From contig BNCN01000004.1 in assembly GCA_014656495.1 (NCBI GenBank), forward strand, positions 124,001 to 188,000: DNA of 64,000 nucleotides, read 5' to 3'. A program made the translations under genes and the position numbers. The number at the start of each line of letters is the position of its first letter. Within the stretch, counting starts at the first letter, position 1. Positions 11,916 through 20,745 of the stretch are shown one piece after another. Source of the DNA: Comamonas sp. KCTC 72670. Its GTDB lineage: Bacteria > Myxococcota > Myxococcia > Myxococcales > Myxococcaceae. The notes beneath the pieces are model-generated. The model saw only the letters and a program-made list of their open reading frames with translations. It was not told the DNA's origin and searched no databases.

Positions 11916-13022
11916 TCACGCGGAGGCACGGTCGTACCGGAAGGGCGCCAGGTCCACGGCGGGCTTCTCCCCCAGCACGGCCTGCGTGACGAGCTTCGCG
12001 GTGATGGGCGCCAGGAGGATGCCGTTGCGGAAGTGACCCGTGGCCAGGAAGAGGCCTGGAACGGGGCCTTCGCCCAGGTAGGGGCGCTTGTCCTCGGTCC
12101 ACGGACGGAAGCCGGCCCAGGTCTCCGTCACCGGCGCGGCCCCCAGCTCCGGGCACAGCTCCAGGGCCATGTCGAGGATGCGCGCCAGGCCCGCGGCCGT
12201 CACCTGCTTGTCGAAGCCCACCAGCTCCATGGTGCTGCCCGCGATGACCCGGCCATCCGTGCGGGGCACCAGGTAGCCCTTCGCGGAGACCAGGACGCGC
12301 TCCATCAGCGGCAGTCGCGTCTGGAATTGAACCATCTGGCCGCGTGCGGGGCGGACCGCCCGCGCCTCCACGCCCGCGCCGTGGACCAGCCCCGACCACG
12401 AGCCCGCGGCCAGCACCACCGCGCCGGCGCGCAGCTCCTCTCCGTCCAGGTCCACGCCCACCGCACGGCCGTCTTCCTGGATCACCCCCCGCACATAACC
12501 GCTGCGGAACTCCGCGCCCACGCGCGCGGCGGCCATCGTCAGCGCGCGCACGAGGAGCCGGTTGTCCACTTGATGATCATCCGGAAAGTGCGCCGCACCC
12601 ACGGCTCTCTCGGAGAGGCGGGGCTCCATCGCGCGGGCGCTGGCGCCGTCGAGCAGCTCCGCGCGCAGCCCCAGGCCGCGTTGCCACGCCACCGTGGCGT
12701 CCAGGTGGTGCAGCCCGGCTTCGTCGAAGGCGACCTTGAGGATGCCGCTGGGCCGGTAGGCCACGTCGACGCCGGACAGCTCGCGCAGCTCCGCGGCGAA
12801 GGCGGGGTAGAGGCCCCGGCTGCGGAGGCACAGCTCGAGGAACGTCCCCGGCCCCTCCGACTCCATCTGGGGCGCGAGCATCCCCGCCGCGGCGCTGGAC
12901 GCCTCCGCTCCGGGAATGGAGCGCTCCAGCACGACGACGCGAACGCCGGCCTGCCGGAGCCGCAGCGCGATGCTGCAACCCATGATGCCCCCGCCCACGA
13001 TGATGACGTCCGAGACTCGCAT
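11916..13022 (-). CDS. thiO: Glycine oxidase ThiO-like FAD-dependent oxidoreductase
   Basis: 368 residues, the usual length. A Rossmann FAD-binding motif opens the protein (DVIIVGGGIMGCSIALRL, GxGxxG). An AGSWSG segment and a C-terminal FAD-contact region (GYLVPRTDGRVIAGSTME, ATGHFRNGILLAP) match the DAO family and ThiO in particular. ThiO oxidises glycine to iminoglycine for the thiazole half of thiamine. The start is the ATG at 13022 with AGGAAG upstream. It is divergent from the his operon. No other thiazole gene is beside it, but thiC is 5 kb away. Related amino-acid oxidases look similar, so substrate is inferred. Confidence 0.82.
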   Translation of the reverse strand: MRVSDVIIVGGGIMGCSIALRLRQAGVRVVVLERSIPGAEASSAAAGMLAPQMESEGPGTFLELCLRSRGLYPAFAAELRELSGVDVAYRPSGILKVAFDEAGLHHLDATVAWQRGLGLRAELLDGASARAMEPRLSERAVGAAHFPDDHQVDNRLLVRALTMAAARVGAEFRSGYVRGVIQEDGRAVGVDLDGEELRAGAVVLAAGSWSGLVHGAGVEARAVRPARGQMVQFQTRLPLMERVLVSAKGYLVPRTDGRVIAGSTMELVGFDKQVTAAGLARILDMALELCPELGAAPVTETWAGFRPWTEDKRPYLGEGPVPGLFLATGHFRNGILLAPITAKLVTQAVLGEKPAVDLAPFRYDRASA

Positions 13023-13086
13023 GGGCGCTTCCTGCTCGCCCCGGCAGGTGTTTGCAAGCGTCACGCGGGCTCTGTCCGGGGCCCGG

Positions 13087-13115
13087 TTGACGGCGGGGCG
13101 CTTTGTCGTTACTCA
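13087..13115 (+). promoter_or_regulatory. Candidate promoter of the histidine operon
   Basis: TTGACG (13087-13092) and TACTCA (13110-13115) are 17 bases apart, close to sigma70 boxes. Transcription would begin around 13121-13123, at or next to the ATG of the His-rich leader peptide. No ribosome site precedes that ATG, so the leader may be translated from a leaderless message. Confidence 0.5.
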
Positions 13116-13122
13116 TGCCGTA

Positions 13123-13215
13123 ATGCTCTCCGCGTCCCTTCATCACCATCATGCGCATCACCGGCTCGGCCCCGACGGGACCGTTCGCCACGCGCATGCC
13201 TGGGTGAGACGCTAG
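13123..13215 (+). CDS. hisL: Histidine-rich leader peptide of the his operon (attenuator)
   Basis: A 30-codon reading frame starts at ATG 13123 and stops at TAG 13213. Codons 7-13 read LHHHHAHHR when flanked, six His in seven codons, and two further His occur at positions 23 and 25. It lies about 110 bases upstream of hisG and just ahead of a strong terminator, the arrangement of enterobacterial hisL. In that model ribosomes stall at the His codons when charged tRNA-His is low, which frees an upstream segment to disrupt the terminator. The segment GACGGGACC (13174-13182), just after the His run, can pair with GGCCCGTC (13251-13258) in the terminator's left arm with one bulged A, forming the needed antiterminator. 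The peptide itself has no other likely function. Confidence 0.85.
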   Translation: MLSASLHHHHAHHRLGPDGTVRHAHAWVRR

Positions 13216-13248
13216 ACGCACCCAACCCGGCACCTGCCGCAGCGACCG

Positions 13249-13280
13249 AAGGCCCGTCCCCCCCAGGACGGGCCTTTTTT
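13249..13280 (+). terminator. his attenuator terminator
   Basis: An 11-bp perfect stem, AAGGCCCGTCC (13249-13259) with GGACGGGCCTT (13266-13276), has a six-base loop and runs into six T residues (13275-13280). It is the best intrinsic terminator in the window, yet it stands between a promoter and hisG, about 45 bases before the hisG start. Such a position makes sense only if it is conditional, which fits the His-rich leader just upstream. Confidence 0.9.
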
Positions 13281-13324
13281 CGTTTCCGCGTCGTCCGTTC
13301 CCCCGTCGTCCCGAAGGACCCCTC

Positions 13325-14185
13325 ATGCAGCTCAAGATTGCGTTGCCCAACAAAGGCCGCCTCGCCGACGAGGTGCGGGAGTTGTTCAACGACGCGGGAC
13401 TGGAGGTCCGCGTCCGAGGCGAGCGCGCGCTCACCGCGTCGTTGGGCGGTGAGTTCGAGGCCATCTTCGTCCGCGCCCAGGACATCCCGGAGTTCGTCGC
13501 GGATGGCGCGGCCCACGCGGGCGTCACCGGCTGGGACCTGGTGAACGAGGCCGGACGCGAGCTGGACCTGCTGATGGACCTGGAGTTCGGCCGCTGCCGG
13601 CTGGTGGTGGCGGCGCGGGAGGAGAGCGGCCTTTCGACGCCGGACGACGTGAAGGCCGGGATGCGCGTGGCCTCGTGTTTTCCCCGGCTGACGCAAGCGT
13701 TCTTCGCCAGTCGGGGGCAGCGCGTCACGGTGGTGCCGGTGTCGGGCGCCGCGGAGATCGCGCCCCACCTGGGCATCGCGGACATCGTCGTGGACCTGAC
13801 GTCCACGGGCTCCACGCTGAAGATGAACGGCCTGCGCGAGGTGGCCACGGTGCTGGAGTCCAGCGCCCGCCTGGTGGCGTGCAAGGGCAACCCCTCGGAT
13901 GCGCAGCGGAAGCTCGACGAACTCACGCAGGCCCTGGGCTCGGTGCTGGCGGCGCGCGGCAAGCGCTACCTGATGGCCAACGTGCCGAAGGGCGCGCTCA
14001 TCCAGGTGCGTGAAGTGCTTCCCGGCCTCAACGGCCCCACGGTGGTGGACGTGCTGGATGGAGGGGACTTCGTGGCGGTGCACGCGGTGGTGCCCGCGAA
14101 GTCCATCTACCGCACCATCAACGCGCTGAAGTCCCTGGGCTGCGAGGGCATCCTCGTCACCCGCATCGAAAGGTTGATGGCGTAA
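13325..14185 (+). CDS. hisG: ATP phosphoribosyltransferase HisG (long form)
   Basis: 286 residues. It joins ATP and PRPP to form phosphoribosyl-ATP, the first and feedback-controlled step of histidine synthesis. It starts with LKIALPNKGRL and carries the PRPP-binding region DIVVDLTSTGSTLKMN. The last ~75 residues (KRYLMANVPKGALIQVREVL onward) are the regulatory domain that binds histidine, so this is the long, self-contained form that does not need HisZ. The ATG at 13325 follows AAGGA. Its TAA shares one base with the hisD ATG. First enzyme gene of a nine-gene operon under the leader described above. Confidence 0.97.
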   Translation: MQLKIALPNKGRLADEVRELFNDAGLEVRVRGERALTASLGGEFEAIFVRAQDIPEFVADGAAHAGVTGWDLVNEAGRELDLLMDLEFGRCRLVVAAREESGLSTPDDVKAGMRVASCFPRLTQAFFASRGQRVTVVPVSGAAEIAPHLGIADIVVDLTSTGSTLKMNGLREVATVLESSARLVACKGNPSDAQRKLDELTQALGSVLAARGKRYLMANVPKGALIQVREVLPGLNGPTVVDVLDGGDFVAVHAVVPAKSIYRTINALKSLGCEGILVTRIERLMA

Positions 14186-15495
14186 TGGCCACCCTCGCTT
14201 CCTCGAACTTGAGGTACCGCGGCGCCTTGTCCTCGCTCGCGCGGGAGGACCTCCGCCGGCTGATGGACCGCGCCACGGGCTCGGATGCGCGCGTGGCGAC
14301 CCGCGTGCGTGAGCTCATCGCCCGGGTGCGGGCGGATGGTGACCGGGCGCTCTTCGAACTCGCGCGGCAGCTGGACCGCGTGGAGTTGACGGCGCTGGAG
14401 GTGCCCCGCGCGGTCTGCGAAGCGGCGCTCGCGACGCTGGAGCCCTCCGTCCGCGAGGCGCTGGCCCGGGCGGCGCGCAACATCGCGCTGGCCCATGTTC
14501 CCCAGAAGCCGCGGTTGGTGGAGGTGGAGACGGAGCCGGGCGTCCTGGTGGGGCGGCGTCCGGACCCCCTGGGCCGCGTGGGCGTGTACGCCCCCGGCGG
14601 GCGCGCGGTGTATCCCAGCAGCCTGCTGATGGGCGTCGTGCCCGCGAAGGTGGCGGGCGTGGGCGAGGTCATCGTCTGTTCTCCGCCGGGGCCGGACGGC
14701 TTGCCGCACCCCAGCGTCCTGGCGGCGGCGGCGCTCGCGGGGGCGGACCGCGTCTTTGCCCTGGGCGGCGCGGGCGCGGTGGCGGCCATGGCGTACGGCA
14801 CGGAGAGCGTGCCTCGCGTGGACCGCATCGTGGGGCCGGGCAACGCCTACGTGGCCGAGGCCAAGCTCCAGGTCGTGGGCGCGGTGGCCATCGAAGCGCC
14901 GGCGGGCCCCAGTGAAATCCTGGTGGTGGCGGATGCGTCCGCGAACCCGTCCGCGGTGGCGCGCGAGATGCTGGCGCAAGCGGAGCATGACCCGGAGGCC
15001 GCGTGCGTGACGCTGGCGCTGGGCGAGTCGCTCGCGGAGATCATCGCCCAGGAGGTGGACCGGCTGGCCGAGCGCGCGAAGCGCTGGGAGATCGTCACCT
15101 CCGCGCTCGGCTCGCGGGGCGCGGTGCTGAGCGTCACCTCGCTGGAGGAGGCGTGGCCCTTCGTGGCGGACTTCGCGCCGGAGCACCTGCTCATCGCCAC
15201 CGAGTCCGCACAGGAGGACCTGCGGCACGTGCGCAACGCGGGCACCGTCTTCCTGGGCGAGCGCTCGTCGGTGGCCTACGGCGATTACATGACGGGCTCC
15301 AACCACGTCCTGCCCACCGCCGGGCTCGCGAGGGCCTACTCGGGCCTCAACCTGCTCGATTTCTACCGGTGGACCACCTACCAGCGCGTGGCGCCCCGGG
15401 CGGCCGAGTCCCTGGCGGAGGACGTGGGCCGTCTGGCGGACAGCGAAGGGCTCTTCGCACACGCCGACGCGGCGCGCGCGTGGGGGCGGCCATGA
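14185..15495 (+). CDS. hisD: Histidinol dehydrogenase HisD
   Basis: 436 residues, full length. A zinc enzyme that oxidises histidinol to histidine in two NAD-dependent steps (the last two reactions of the pathway). Family landmarks are GRVGVYAPGGRAVYPSSLLM, VDRIVGPGNAYVAEAK, AGPSEILVVAD, DPEAA, FAPEHL, and the C-terminal GSNHVLPTAGLARAYSGL. The start ATG shares a base with the hisG stop, and its TGA overlaps the hisC ATG, so translation should be coupled on both sides. Confidence 0.98.
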   Translation: MATLASSNLRYRGALSSLAREDLRRLMDRATGSDARVATRVRELIARVRADGDRALFELARQLDRVELTALEVPRAVCEAALATLEPSVREALARAARNIALAHVPQKPRLVEVETEPGVLVGRRPDPLGRVGVYAPGGRAVYPSSLLMGVVPAKVAGVGEVIVCSPPGPDGLPHPSVLAAAALAGADRVFALGGAGAVAAMAYGTESVPRVDRIVGPGNAYVAEAKLQVVGAVAIEAPAGPSEILVVADASANPSAVAREMLAQAEHDPEAACVTLALGESLAEIIAQEVDRLAERAKRWEIVTSALGSRGAVLSVTSLEEAWPFVADFAPEHLLIATESAQEDLRHVRNAGTVFLGERSSVAYGDYMTGSNHVLPTAGLARAYSGLNLLDFYRWTTYQRVAPRAAESLAEDVGRLADSEGLFAHADAARAWGRP

Positions 15496-16529
15496 TTCCC
15501 CAGCGCGCCTCGTATCGGGACATCCCGTTGTACGCGCCGCCGAAGCGGCCGTGCCGGGTGGATCTGAGCGACAACACCAACCTCTTCGGCGCGCCGCCCT
15601 CCGTGGAGCGGGCTTTCCACGCCGCGGTGTCCCGCGTGCCGCGTTACCCGAAGGGGTACGCTCCGGACCTGCGTCAGGCGCTCGCCGCGTCCCTCGGGGC
15701 GAAGCCTGAGGCCGTTACGACGGGCTGCGGCTCGGATGACGTCATCGACTCGGCGCTGCGCGCCTTCCTGGAGCCCGGCGACACGCTGGCGTTTCAGGAC
15801 CCGACCTTCGTCATGGTGCCGCTGTTCGCGAAGGTGAACGGGCTGCGCCCCGTGCCGGTCCCGCTGACGTCCCGCCACGACGTGGATGCGGACGCGCTGC
15901 TCGCGACGGGGGCGAAGGTCCTCTACCTGTGCTCGCCGAACAACCCCACGGGCACCGCGTTGTCGCGCGCCGCCGTGGAGCGCGTGGTGGACGGTGCGTC
16001 CGGCATCGTCATCATCGATGAGGCCTACGCGGAGTTCGCACGCGGCAGGGACTTCCTCGACCTGGCGCGCACGCGGCCCAACGTCCTGGTGACGCGTACC
16101 TTCTCGAAGGCCTTCGGGTTGGCGGGGCTGCGGGTGGGCTGGGGGCTCGGGTCGCCGGAGCTCGTGGCGGAGGTCGAGAAGGCCCGTGGGCCCTACAAAG
16201 TCAGCAGCGTCGCGGAGGCCGTCGCCTGCGAGGTGCTCACGAAGGATGGCGAATGGGTGCGAGCCCGCGCGGAGGACGCCGTGGCCTGCCGGGAACGGCT
16301 GCGCAGCGAGCTGACCTCGCTGGGCCTCTCGCCGCTGCCCTCGGAGGCCAACTTCCTGATGGTTCCCTTGCCGGGCGCGCTGACGGTCGCGGAGCAGATG
16401 CGTGAGCGGGACGTGAATGTGCGGGCCTTCGCGTCGCTGACCGGCGTGGGGGACGCGCTGCGAATCGGCGTGGGGCCCTGGCCCTTGATGGAGGCGGCGC
16501 TGGCGGCGCTGCGGGAGTCACTGCGATGA
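15492..16529 (+). CDS. hisC: Histidinol-phosphate aminotransferase HisC
   Basis: 345 residues. PLP-dependent fold-type I aminotransferase that makes histidinol phosphate from imidazole-acetol phosphate and glutamate. Signature blocks are LSDNTNLFGAPPSV (substrate side), GCGSDDVIDSALRAFLEPGD, LCSPNNPTGTAL, IIDEAYAEFA, and the PLP-lysine motif TRTFSKAFGLAGLRVGW. It starts at the ATG of an ATGA overlap with hisD and ends in an ATGA overlap with hisH. The substrate is assigned mainly from the operon, since HisC-like enzymes can also use aromatic amino acids. Confidence 0.96.
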   Translation: MIPQRASYRDIPLYAPPKRPCRVDLSDNTNLFGAPPSVERAFHAAVSRVPRYPKGYAPDLRQALAASLGAKPEAVTTGCGSDDVIDSALRAFLEPGDTLAFQDPTFVMVPLFAKVNGLRPVPVPLTSRHDVDADALLATGAKVLYLCSPNNPTGTALSRAAVERVVDGASGIVIIDEAYAEFARGRDFLDLARTRPNVLVTRTFSKAFGLAGLRVGWGLGSPELVAEVEKARGPYKVSSVAEAVACEVLTKDGEWVRARAEDAVACRERLRSELTSLGLSPLPSEANFLMVPLPGALTVAEQMRERDVNVRAFASLTGVGDALRIGVGPWPLMEAALAALRESLR

Positions 16530-17119
16530 GAGTCACCTTGTTCGACTACGGCGCGGGCAACCTCCACTCGCTGGCCAAGTCCCTGGCCACGGCCCCGGGC
16601 GCGGAGGTGCGTGTGCAGGAGGATCCGCTGCGCGCGTTGGACACCGACGTGCTGGTGCTGCCGGGGGTGGGGGCTTTCGGTGCCGCGATGGCCCGGCTCG
16701 AGCCCGGACGCGACGCCATGCGCGCGGCCTTGGAGCGCGGCTTGCCATGCCTGGGCATCTGCCTGGGCATGCAGCTGCTCTTCGAGGGCAGCGATGAAGG
16801 GGACGGCGTGGGGCTCGGGTACTTCCAGGGCCGCGTGACGCGGCTCACGGCGCGCCGCGTGCCGGAGATGGGCTGGAACCAGGTGGACGATGACCGCACG
16901 CTGTCGAGCGCGCGCCTGGGCACGGTGTACTACGCGCACAGCTATGTCTGCCGCGCGACGGAGACGTCGTGGGTGACTGGGTGGACGACCCACGAGGGCG
17001 ACCGGTTCCCGGCGGCTGTCCGCAGGGGGAACGTGGTGGGCGTGCAGTTCCATCCGGAGAAGTCCTCCTCGGCCGGCGTGCGCTTCGTGCAGGCCTTCCT
17101 CCAGGAGGTGTCGTCGTGA
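16526..17119 (+). CDS. hisH: Imidazole glycerol phosphate synthase, glutaminase subunit HisH
   Basis: 197 residues. A class I glutamine amidotransferase that supplies ammonia to HisF. The nucleophile Cys is in PCLGICLGMQLLF, and the His-Glu pair is in VQFHPEKSS. N-terminal VTLFDYGAGNLHSLAKSL is typical of HisH. It overlaps hisC by ATGA and hisA by GTGA. In this operon hisA and hisB separate it from hisF. Confidence 0.97.
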   Translation: MRVTLFDYGAGNLHSLAKSLATAPGAEVRVQEDPLRALDTDVLVLPGVGAFGAAMARLEPGRDAMRAALERGLPCLGICLGMQLLFEGSDEGDGVGLGYFQGRVTRLTARRVPEMGWNQVDDDRTLSSARLGTVYYAHSYVCRATETSWVTGWTTHEGDRFPAAVRRGNVVGVQFHPEKSSSAGVRFVQAFLQEVSS

Positions 17120-17832
17120 TCGCGATTCCAGCCATCGACCTGCGGGAGGGCGCGTGCGTCCAGCTGGTGGGAGGCTCCTACGCGGAGGAGAAGGTCCGCG
17201 TGGAGGACCCGCTGGAGGCGCTGAAGCAGTGGCGGCGTCACGGCTTCGGCACGTTCCACGTCGTGGACCTCGACGCGGCGTTGGGCAAGGGCTCCAACGC
17301 GGATGCCATCTTCCGGCTGACCGCGTACGAGCGGGGCCTCACGTTCTCGGTGGGAGGCGGCGTGCGGGACTCCGATCGGGTGGAGGCCGTCTTGTCGGGG
17401 GGCGCCAGCTCGGTGGTCGTGGGCACCCGGGCCATCGAGGACGCGGCGTGGCTCGCGGACATCGCCCAGGCCTACCCCGGCCGCGTGGTGGTGGCCGCGG
17501 ACGTGAAGGGGCGCGAGGTCGTCACGCGCGGCTGGACCGAGGGCAGCGCGCGCGATGTGCGGGAGGTCCTGTCCGTCCTGGAGCCGCTGCCCCTGGCTGG
17601 ACTGCTGGTCACCGCGGTCCACAAGGAGGGCCAGCTGTCGGGCGTGGACCTGCCGCTGATGCGGGAGGTGGCGAGCACCAGTCCGCACCGGCTCTACGCC
17701 TCGGGCGGCGTGACGACGTTGGAGGACCTGCGAGCCCTGGCGGACGCGGGGGCCTATGGGGCCGTGATTGGCATGGCGCTGTACACCGGACGGCTGGATG
17801 CGAGCGCCGTCGCTCGGGAGTTCGCGGGATGA
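17116..17832 (+). CDS. hisA: ProFAR isomerase HisA
   Basis: 238 residues from a GTG start that overlaps the hisH stop (GTGA). A TIM-barrel isomerase that opens the ribose of ProFAR to give PRFAR. The N-terminal catalytic Asp is in [15 protein letters not shown], the first phosphate site is in [11 protein letters not shown], and the second is in [13 protein letters not shown] with [12 protein letters not shown]. The paralogue HisF lies downstream. No PriA-type features are claimed, since no trp genes are in view to judge. Confidence 0.97.
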   Translation: MIAIPAIDLREGACVQLVGGSYAEEKVRVEDPLEALKQWRRHGFGTFHVVDLDAALGKGSNADAIFRLTAYERGLTFSVGGGVRDSDRVEAVLSGGASSVVVGTRAIEDAAWLADIAQAYPGRVVVAADVKGREVVTRGWTEGSARDVREVLSVLEPLPLAGLLVTAVHKEGQLSGVDLPLMREVASTSPHRLYASGGVTTLEDLRALADAGAYGAVIGMALYTGRLDASAVAREFAG

Positions 17833-18365
17833 CCACTGTCATTCGAGAGACGAAGGAGACGCAGGTCCACGTGGAGCTGGCGTCGGGCAAGGGCGCCACG
17901 CAGGTGGACACCGGCCTGAAGTTCTTCGACCACATGCTGGCCACCTTCGCGCGCTACGCGGGGCTGGACCTCACGTTGCGCGCGCGCGGGGACCTCACGC
18001 ACCACATCATGGAGGACGTGGCGATCACGCTGGGCACCGCGGTGCAGCAGGTGATTCCCGCCACCGCGGCGCGCTTCGCCGAGCGCACCATCCCCATGGA
18101 CGACGCGTTGGTACAGGCCTGCCTGGATGCCGGAGGCCGCTTCTACTACCAGGGGCCGTTGAAGAACCGGCTCTACGAGCACTGGATGCGCTCCTTCAGC
18201 GAGCACGCCCGGGTGACGCTGCACCTGCGGGTGCTGCGCGGCAAGGACAGCCACCACGCGACGGAGGCCGCCTTCAAGGCGCTGGGCCTCGCGCTGCGCG
18301 ACGCCATGGTGGACTCGGGCTCGGTGTTCAGCATGAAGGGCTCCGTGTCCCTGGAGGTGAAGTGA
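17829..18365 (+). CDS. hisB: Imidazoleglycerol-phosphate dehydratase HisB (monofunctional)
   Basis: 178 residues, only the dehydratase domain. The manganese-binding histidine clusters are present ([45 protein letters not shown]). Unlike the enterobacterial enzyme it has no N-terminal histidinol-phosphatase domain. The phosphatase is supplied by the separate hisN gene three positions downstream. ATGA overlap with hisA, one-base overlap with hisF. Confidence 0.98.
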   Translation: MTTVIRETKETQVHVELASGKGATQVDTGLKFFDHMLATFARYAGLDLTLRARGDLTHHIMEDVAITLGTAVQQVIPATAARFAERTIPMDDALVQACLDAGGRFYYQGPLKNRLYEHWMRSFSEHARVTLHLRVLRGKDSHHATEAAFKALGLALRDAMVDSGSVFSMKGSVSLEVK

Positions 18366-19126
18366 TGCTCACGCGGCGGCTCGTCGTCTGTCTGGACGTG
18401 AAGGGCGGTCGGGTGGTGAAGGGCGTGCGGTTCGAGGGGCTCCGCGACGTGGGCGACCCGGTCGAGCTGGCCCGGCGCTACGAAGCGGAAGGGGCCGACG
18501 AGGTGACGTTCCTCGACATCTCCGCGAGCGCGGAGGAGCGGGAGACGTTGTGGGACCTGGTCCAGCGCACCGCGGAGCAGCTCTTCATCCCGCTGGCGGT
18601 CGGCGGTGGCGTGCGCACGGTGGAGGACGTGGGCCGGGCGCTTCGAGCGGGTGCGGACAAGGTGAGCATCAACTCGGCGGCGGTGGCGCAGCCGTCGCTG
18701 CTCGCCGCGTGCGCGGAGCGCTTCGGCTCCCAGTGCGTCGTCGCCAGCATCGACGCGAAGCGGGAAGGCGAGCGCTGGCGCGTCTACACCCACGGAGGCA
18801 GGAAGGCCACGGACCTGGACGCGGTGGCGTGGGCGCGCGAATGCGTGGCGCGCGGGGCAGGGGAGCTGCTGTTGACGAGCATCGACCAGGACGGCGCGCG
18901 CCAGGGCTACGACCTGGCGCTCACCCGGGCGGTGTCGGACGTGGTGGACGTGCCCGTCATCGCCTCGGGCGGGGCCGGGAGCGCGGAGCACGTCCGGGAC
19001 GCCTTCCAGCAAGGCGGCGCGGACGCGGCCCTGGTCGCGGGCATCCTGCACGACGGCCTCACCACCGTGGGCGCCATCAAGACGCTGCTCCGTGAGAGCG
19101 GCCTTCACATTCGGAGCGTGACATGA
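18365..19126 (+). CDS. hisF: Imidazole glycerol phosphate synthase, cyclase subunit HisF
   Basis: 253 residues, TIM barrel. With HisH it converts PRFAR and ammonia to imidazole glycerol phosphate and AICAR. The catalytic Asp residues are in [16 protein letters not shown] (first) and [15 protein letters not shown] (second). Phosphate sites are at [14 protein letters not shown] and [14 protein letters not shown]. Its ATG shares one base with the hisB stop (TGATG), and it overlaps hisN by ATGA. Confidence 0.98.
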   Translation: MLTRRLVVCLDVKGGRVVKGVRFEGLRDVGDPVELARRYEAEGADEVTFLDISASAEERETLWDLVQRTAEQLFIPLAVGGGVRTVEDVGRALRAGADKVSINSAAVAQPSLLAACAERFGSQCVVASIDAKREGERWRVYTHGGRKATDLDAVAWARECVARGAGELLLTSIDQDGARQGYDLALTRAVSDVVDVPVIASGGAGSAEHVRDAFQQGGADAALVAGILHDGLTTVGAIKTLLRESGLHIRSVT

Positions 19127-19905
19127 CGGAGGCGGGAACGCTGATGCAGGCCGCGGCGGAGGTGGCGCGGACGGCCGGAGACGTGGCGCTGGGCTTCTTC
19201 CGCGCGGGCGTCGCGGTGGACACGAAGTCGGATGGCTCGCCCGTGACGGTGGCGGACCGCACGGCGGAGTCGCGTGCGCGCGAGTGGCTGGAGGCGCGCT
19301 TCCCCCAGGACGGCATCCTGGGGGAGGAGTTCGGAGAGACGCGGCCGGGCGCGAAGCGGCGGTGGATCCTGGACCCCATCGACGGGACGAAGACCTTCAT
19401 CCGGGGCGTCCCGCTGTGGGGCACGCTGGTGGCGCTGGCGGAGGGAGAGTCCATCCTCGCGGGTGCCGCCTATTTCCCCGCGGTGGGAGAGCTGCTGGTG
19501 GCGGCGCCGGGCCAGGGCTGCTTCTGGAACGACAAGCCCGCGCGCGTGTCGTCGCAGGCGGATCTGTCCCAGGCCGTGGTGCTGTCCACGGACGAGCGCT
19601 TCCCCGTGTATCCGGAGCGTGGGGCCGCGTGGCGCGCGCTCGCGAAGGACGCCGCCGTGGACCGCACCTGGGGGGACTGTTACGGCTACCTGCTGGTGGC
19701 CACCGGGCGGGCGGAGGTGATGGTGGACGAGCTGCTGTCGCCCTGGGACGCCGCAGCCCTGCAGCCCATCATCGAGGAAGCCGGTGGCGTGTTCACCGAC
19801 TGGACCGGGAGGCGCACCGCCTTCGGTGGCAACGGCATCGCGACGAACGCGGCGCTGGCGGAGCAGGTTCGACAGCGGCTGGGCGCCGTGGAGCCACGAC
19901 GATGA
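19123..19905 (+). CDS. hisN: Inositol monophosphatase-family histidinol-phosphatase HisN
   Basis: 260 residues. Metal-dependent phosphatase of the IMPase superfamily with the metal-binding motifs [19 protein letters not shown] and [17 protein letters not shown]. In actinobacteria and plants this family, not the HAD or PHP families, removes phosphate from histidinol phosphate. Location inside the his operon between hisF and hisIE, with ATGA overlaps at both ends, and the lack of a phosphatase domain on HisB, support that role here. By sequence alone it could act on other sugar or inositol phosphates. Confidence 0.88.
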   Translation: MTEAGTLMQAAAEVARTAGDVALGFFRAGVAVDTKSDGSPVTVADRTAESRAREWLEARFPQDGILGEEFGETRPGAKRRWILDPIDGTKTFIRGVPLWGTLVALAEGESILAGAAYFPAVGELLVAAPGQGCFWNDKPARVSSQADLSQAVVLSTDERFPVYPERGAAWRALAKDAAVDRTWGDCYGYLLVATGRAEVMVDELLSPWDAAALQPIIEEAGGVFTDWTGRRTAFGGNGIATNAALAEQVRQRLGAVEPRR

Positions 19906-20507
19906 TCGACCTGGACGCGCTCGACTTCTCGAAGGGCAACGGCACGGTGACGGTCGTGACACAGGATTCACGCACCGGGGATGTGTTGATGGTGGCGCAC
20001 GCCGACCGTGAGGCGTTGGAGCGCACGCTCGCCTCGGGCGAGATGCACTACCGCTCCCGCACCCGCGGCCTCTGGCACAAAGGCGCCACCAGCGGAAACG
20101 TGCAGCGCGTGGTGTCACTCCACGCGGACTGTGACGGGGATGCGGTGCTCGCGCGCGTGGAACCTGCGGGCCCCGCGTGTCACACCGGCGCGGAGACCTG
20201 CTTCGGACCTGGCAAGTGGGATGCGCTGGCGGCGCTGGACGCCACGCTGGGCCAGCGCGCGGCCAGCGCCCCCTCGGAGACCTCACCGCCGAGTTACACG
20301 CGACGGCTGCTCGACGACCGCAACCTGCGCTTGAAGAAGCTGGGGGAGGAGGCCGCGGAGCTGGTGACCGCGTGCGCGGATGCGGATCCACCGCGGGCGG
20401 TAGAGGAGGCCGCCGACCTGCTCTACCACGTGCTCGTCGCCCTCCGTCCCCTGGGGCTCACGCTGGAGGACCTCAAATCCACCCTCGCGCGTCGGGCCGC
20501 GCGCTGA
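19902..20507 (+). CDS. hisIE: Bifunctional PR-AMP cyclohydrolase / PR-ATP pyrophosphatase HisIE
   Basis: 201 residues. HisI domain at about 1-110 with zinc and magnesium ligands ([23 protein letters not shown]) and [15 protein letters not shown]. HisE domain at about 125-200 with the MazG-like helices [15 protein letters not shown] and [15 protein letters not shown]. It carries out the second and third steps of the pathway. Last gene of the operon, which therefore covers all ten reactions. No T-rich terminator follows. A T-poor hairpin occurs about 200 bases further on. Confidence 0.97.
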   Translation: MIDLDALDFSKGNGTVTVVTQDSRTGDVLMVAHADREALERTLASGEMHYRSRTRGLWHKGATSGNVQRVVSLHADCDGDAVLARVEPAGPACHTGAETCFGPGKWDALAALDATLGQRAASAPSETSPPSYTRRLLDDRNLRLKKLGEEAAELVTACADADPPRAVEEAADLLYHVLVALRPLGLTLEDLKSTLARRAAR

Positions 20508-20706
20508 GGCGGGCCGTCGGTTGTTGGTATCCTGTTATTTCCTGAACTGAGCGTCACATTTACGGGGTTTCCACGAGAATCAGTGCCGACCCGGTTGGAT
20601 TTGTCCGTCGATGCTACAGCCTCATGTGTCGCGGAAATGGGCCGAACCCTTCAACGAATGGAGTGTTCCTGCTACAGATCCGAGGGCACGGCGGAGTGGA
20701 AAGCCG

Positions 20707-20731
20707 GGCGAGCGCCGGACAGGCGCTCGCC
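20707..20731 (+). other. Leader hairpin just before a ribosome-binding site
   Basis: A perfect 10-bp stem, GGCGAGCGCC (20707-20716) with GGCGCTCGCC (20722-20731), has a five-base loop. It ends six bases before the GGAGG (20737-20741) of the GTG-start gene at 20746. There is no T-run. It could be a late terminator of the his operon or a 5' structure that influences translation of the next gene. Confidence 0.55.
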
Positions 20732-20745
20732 TCACCGGAGGCATT

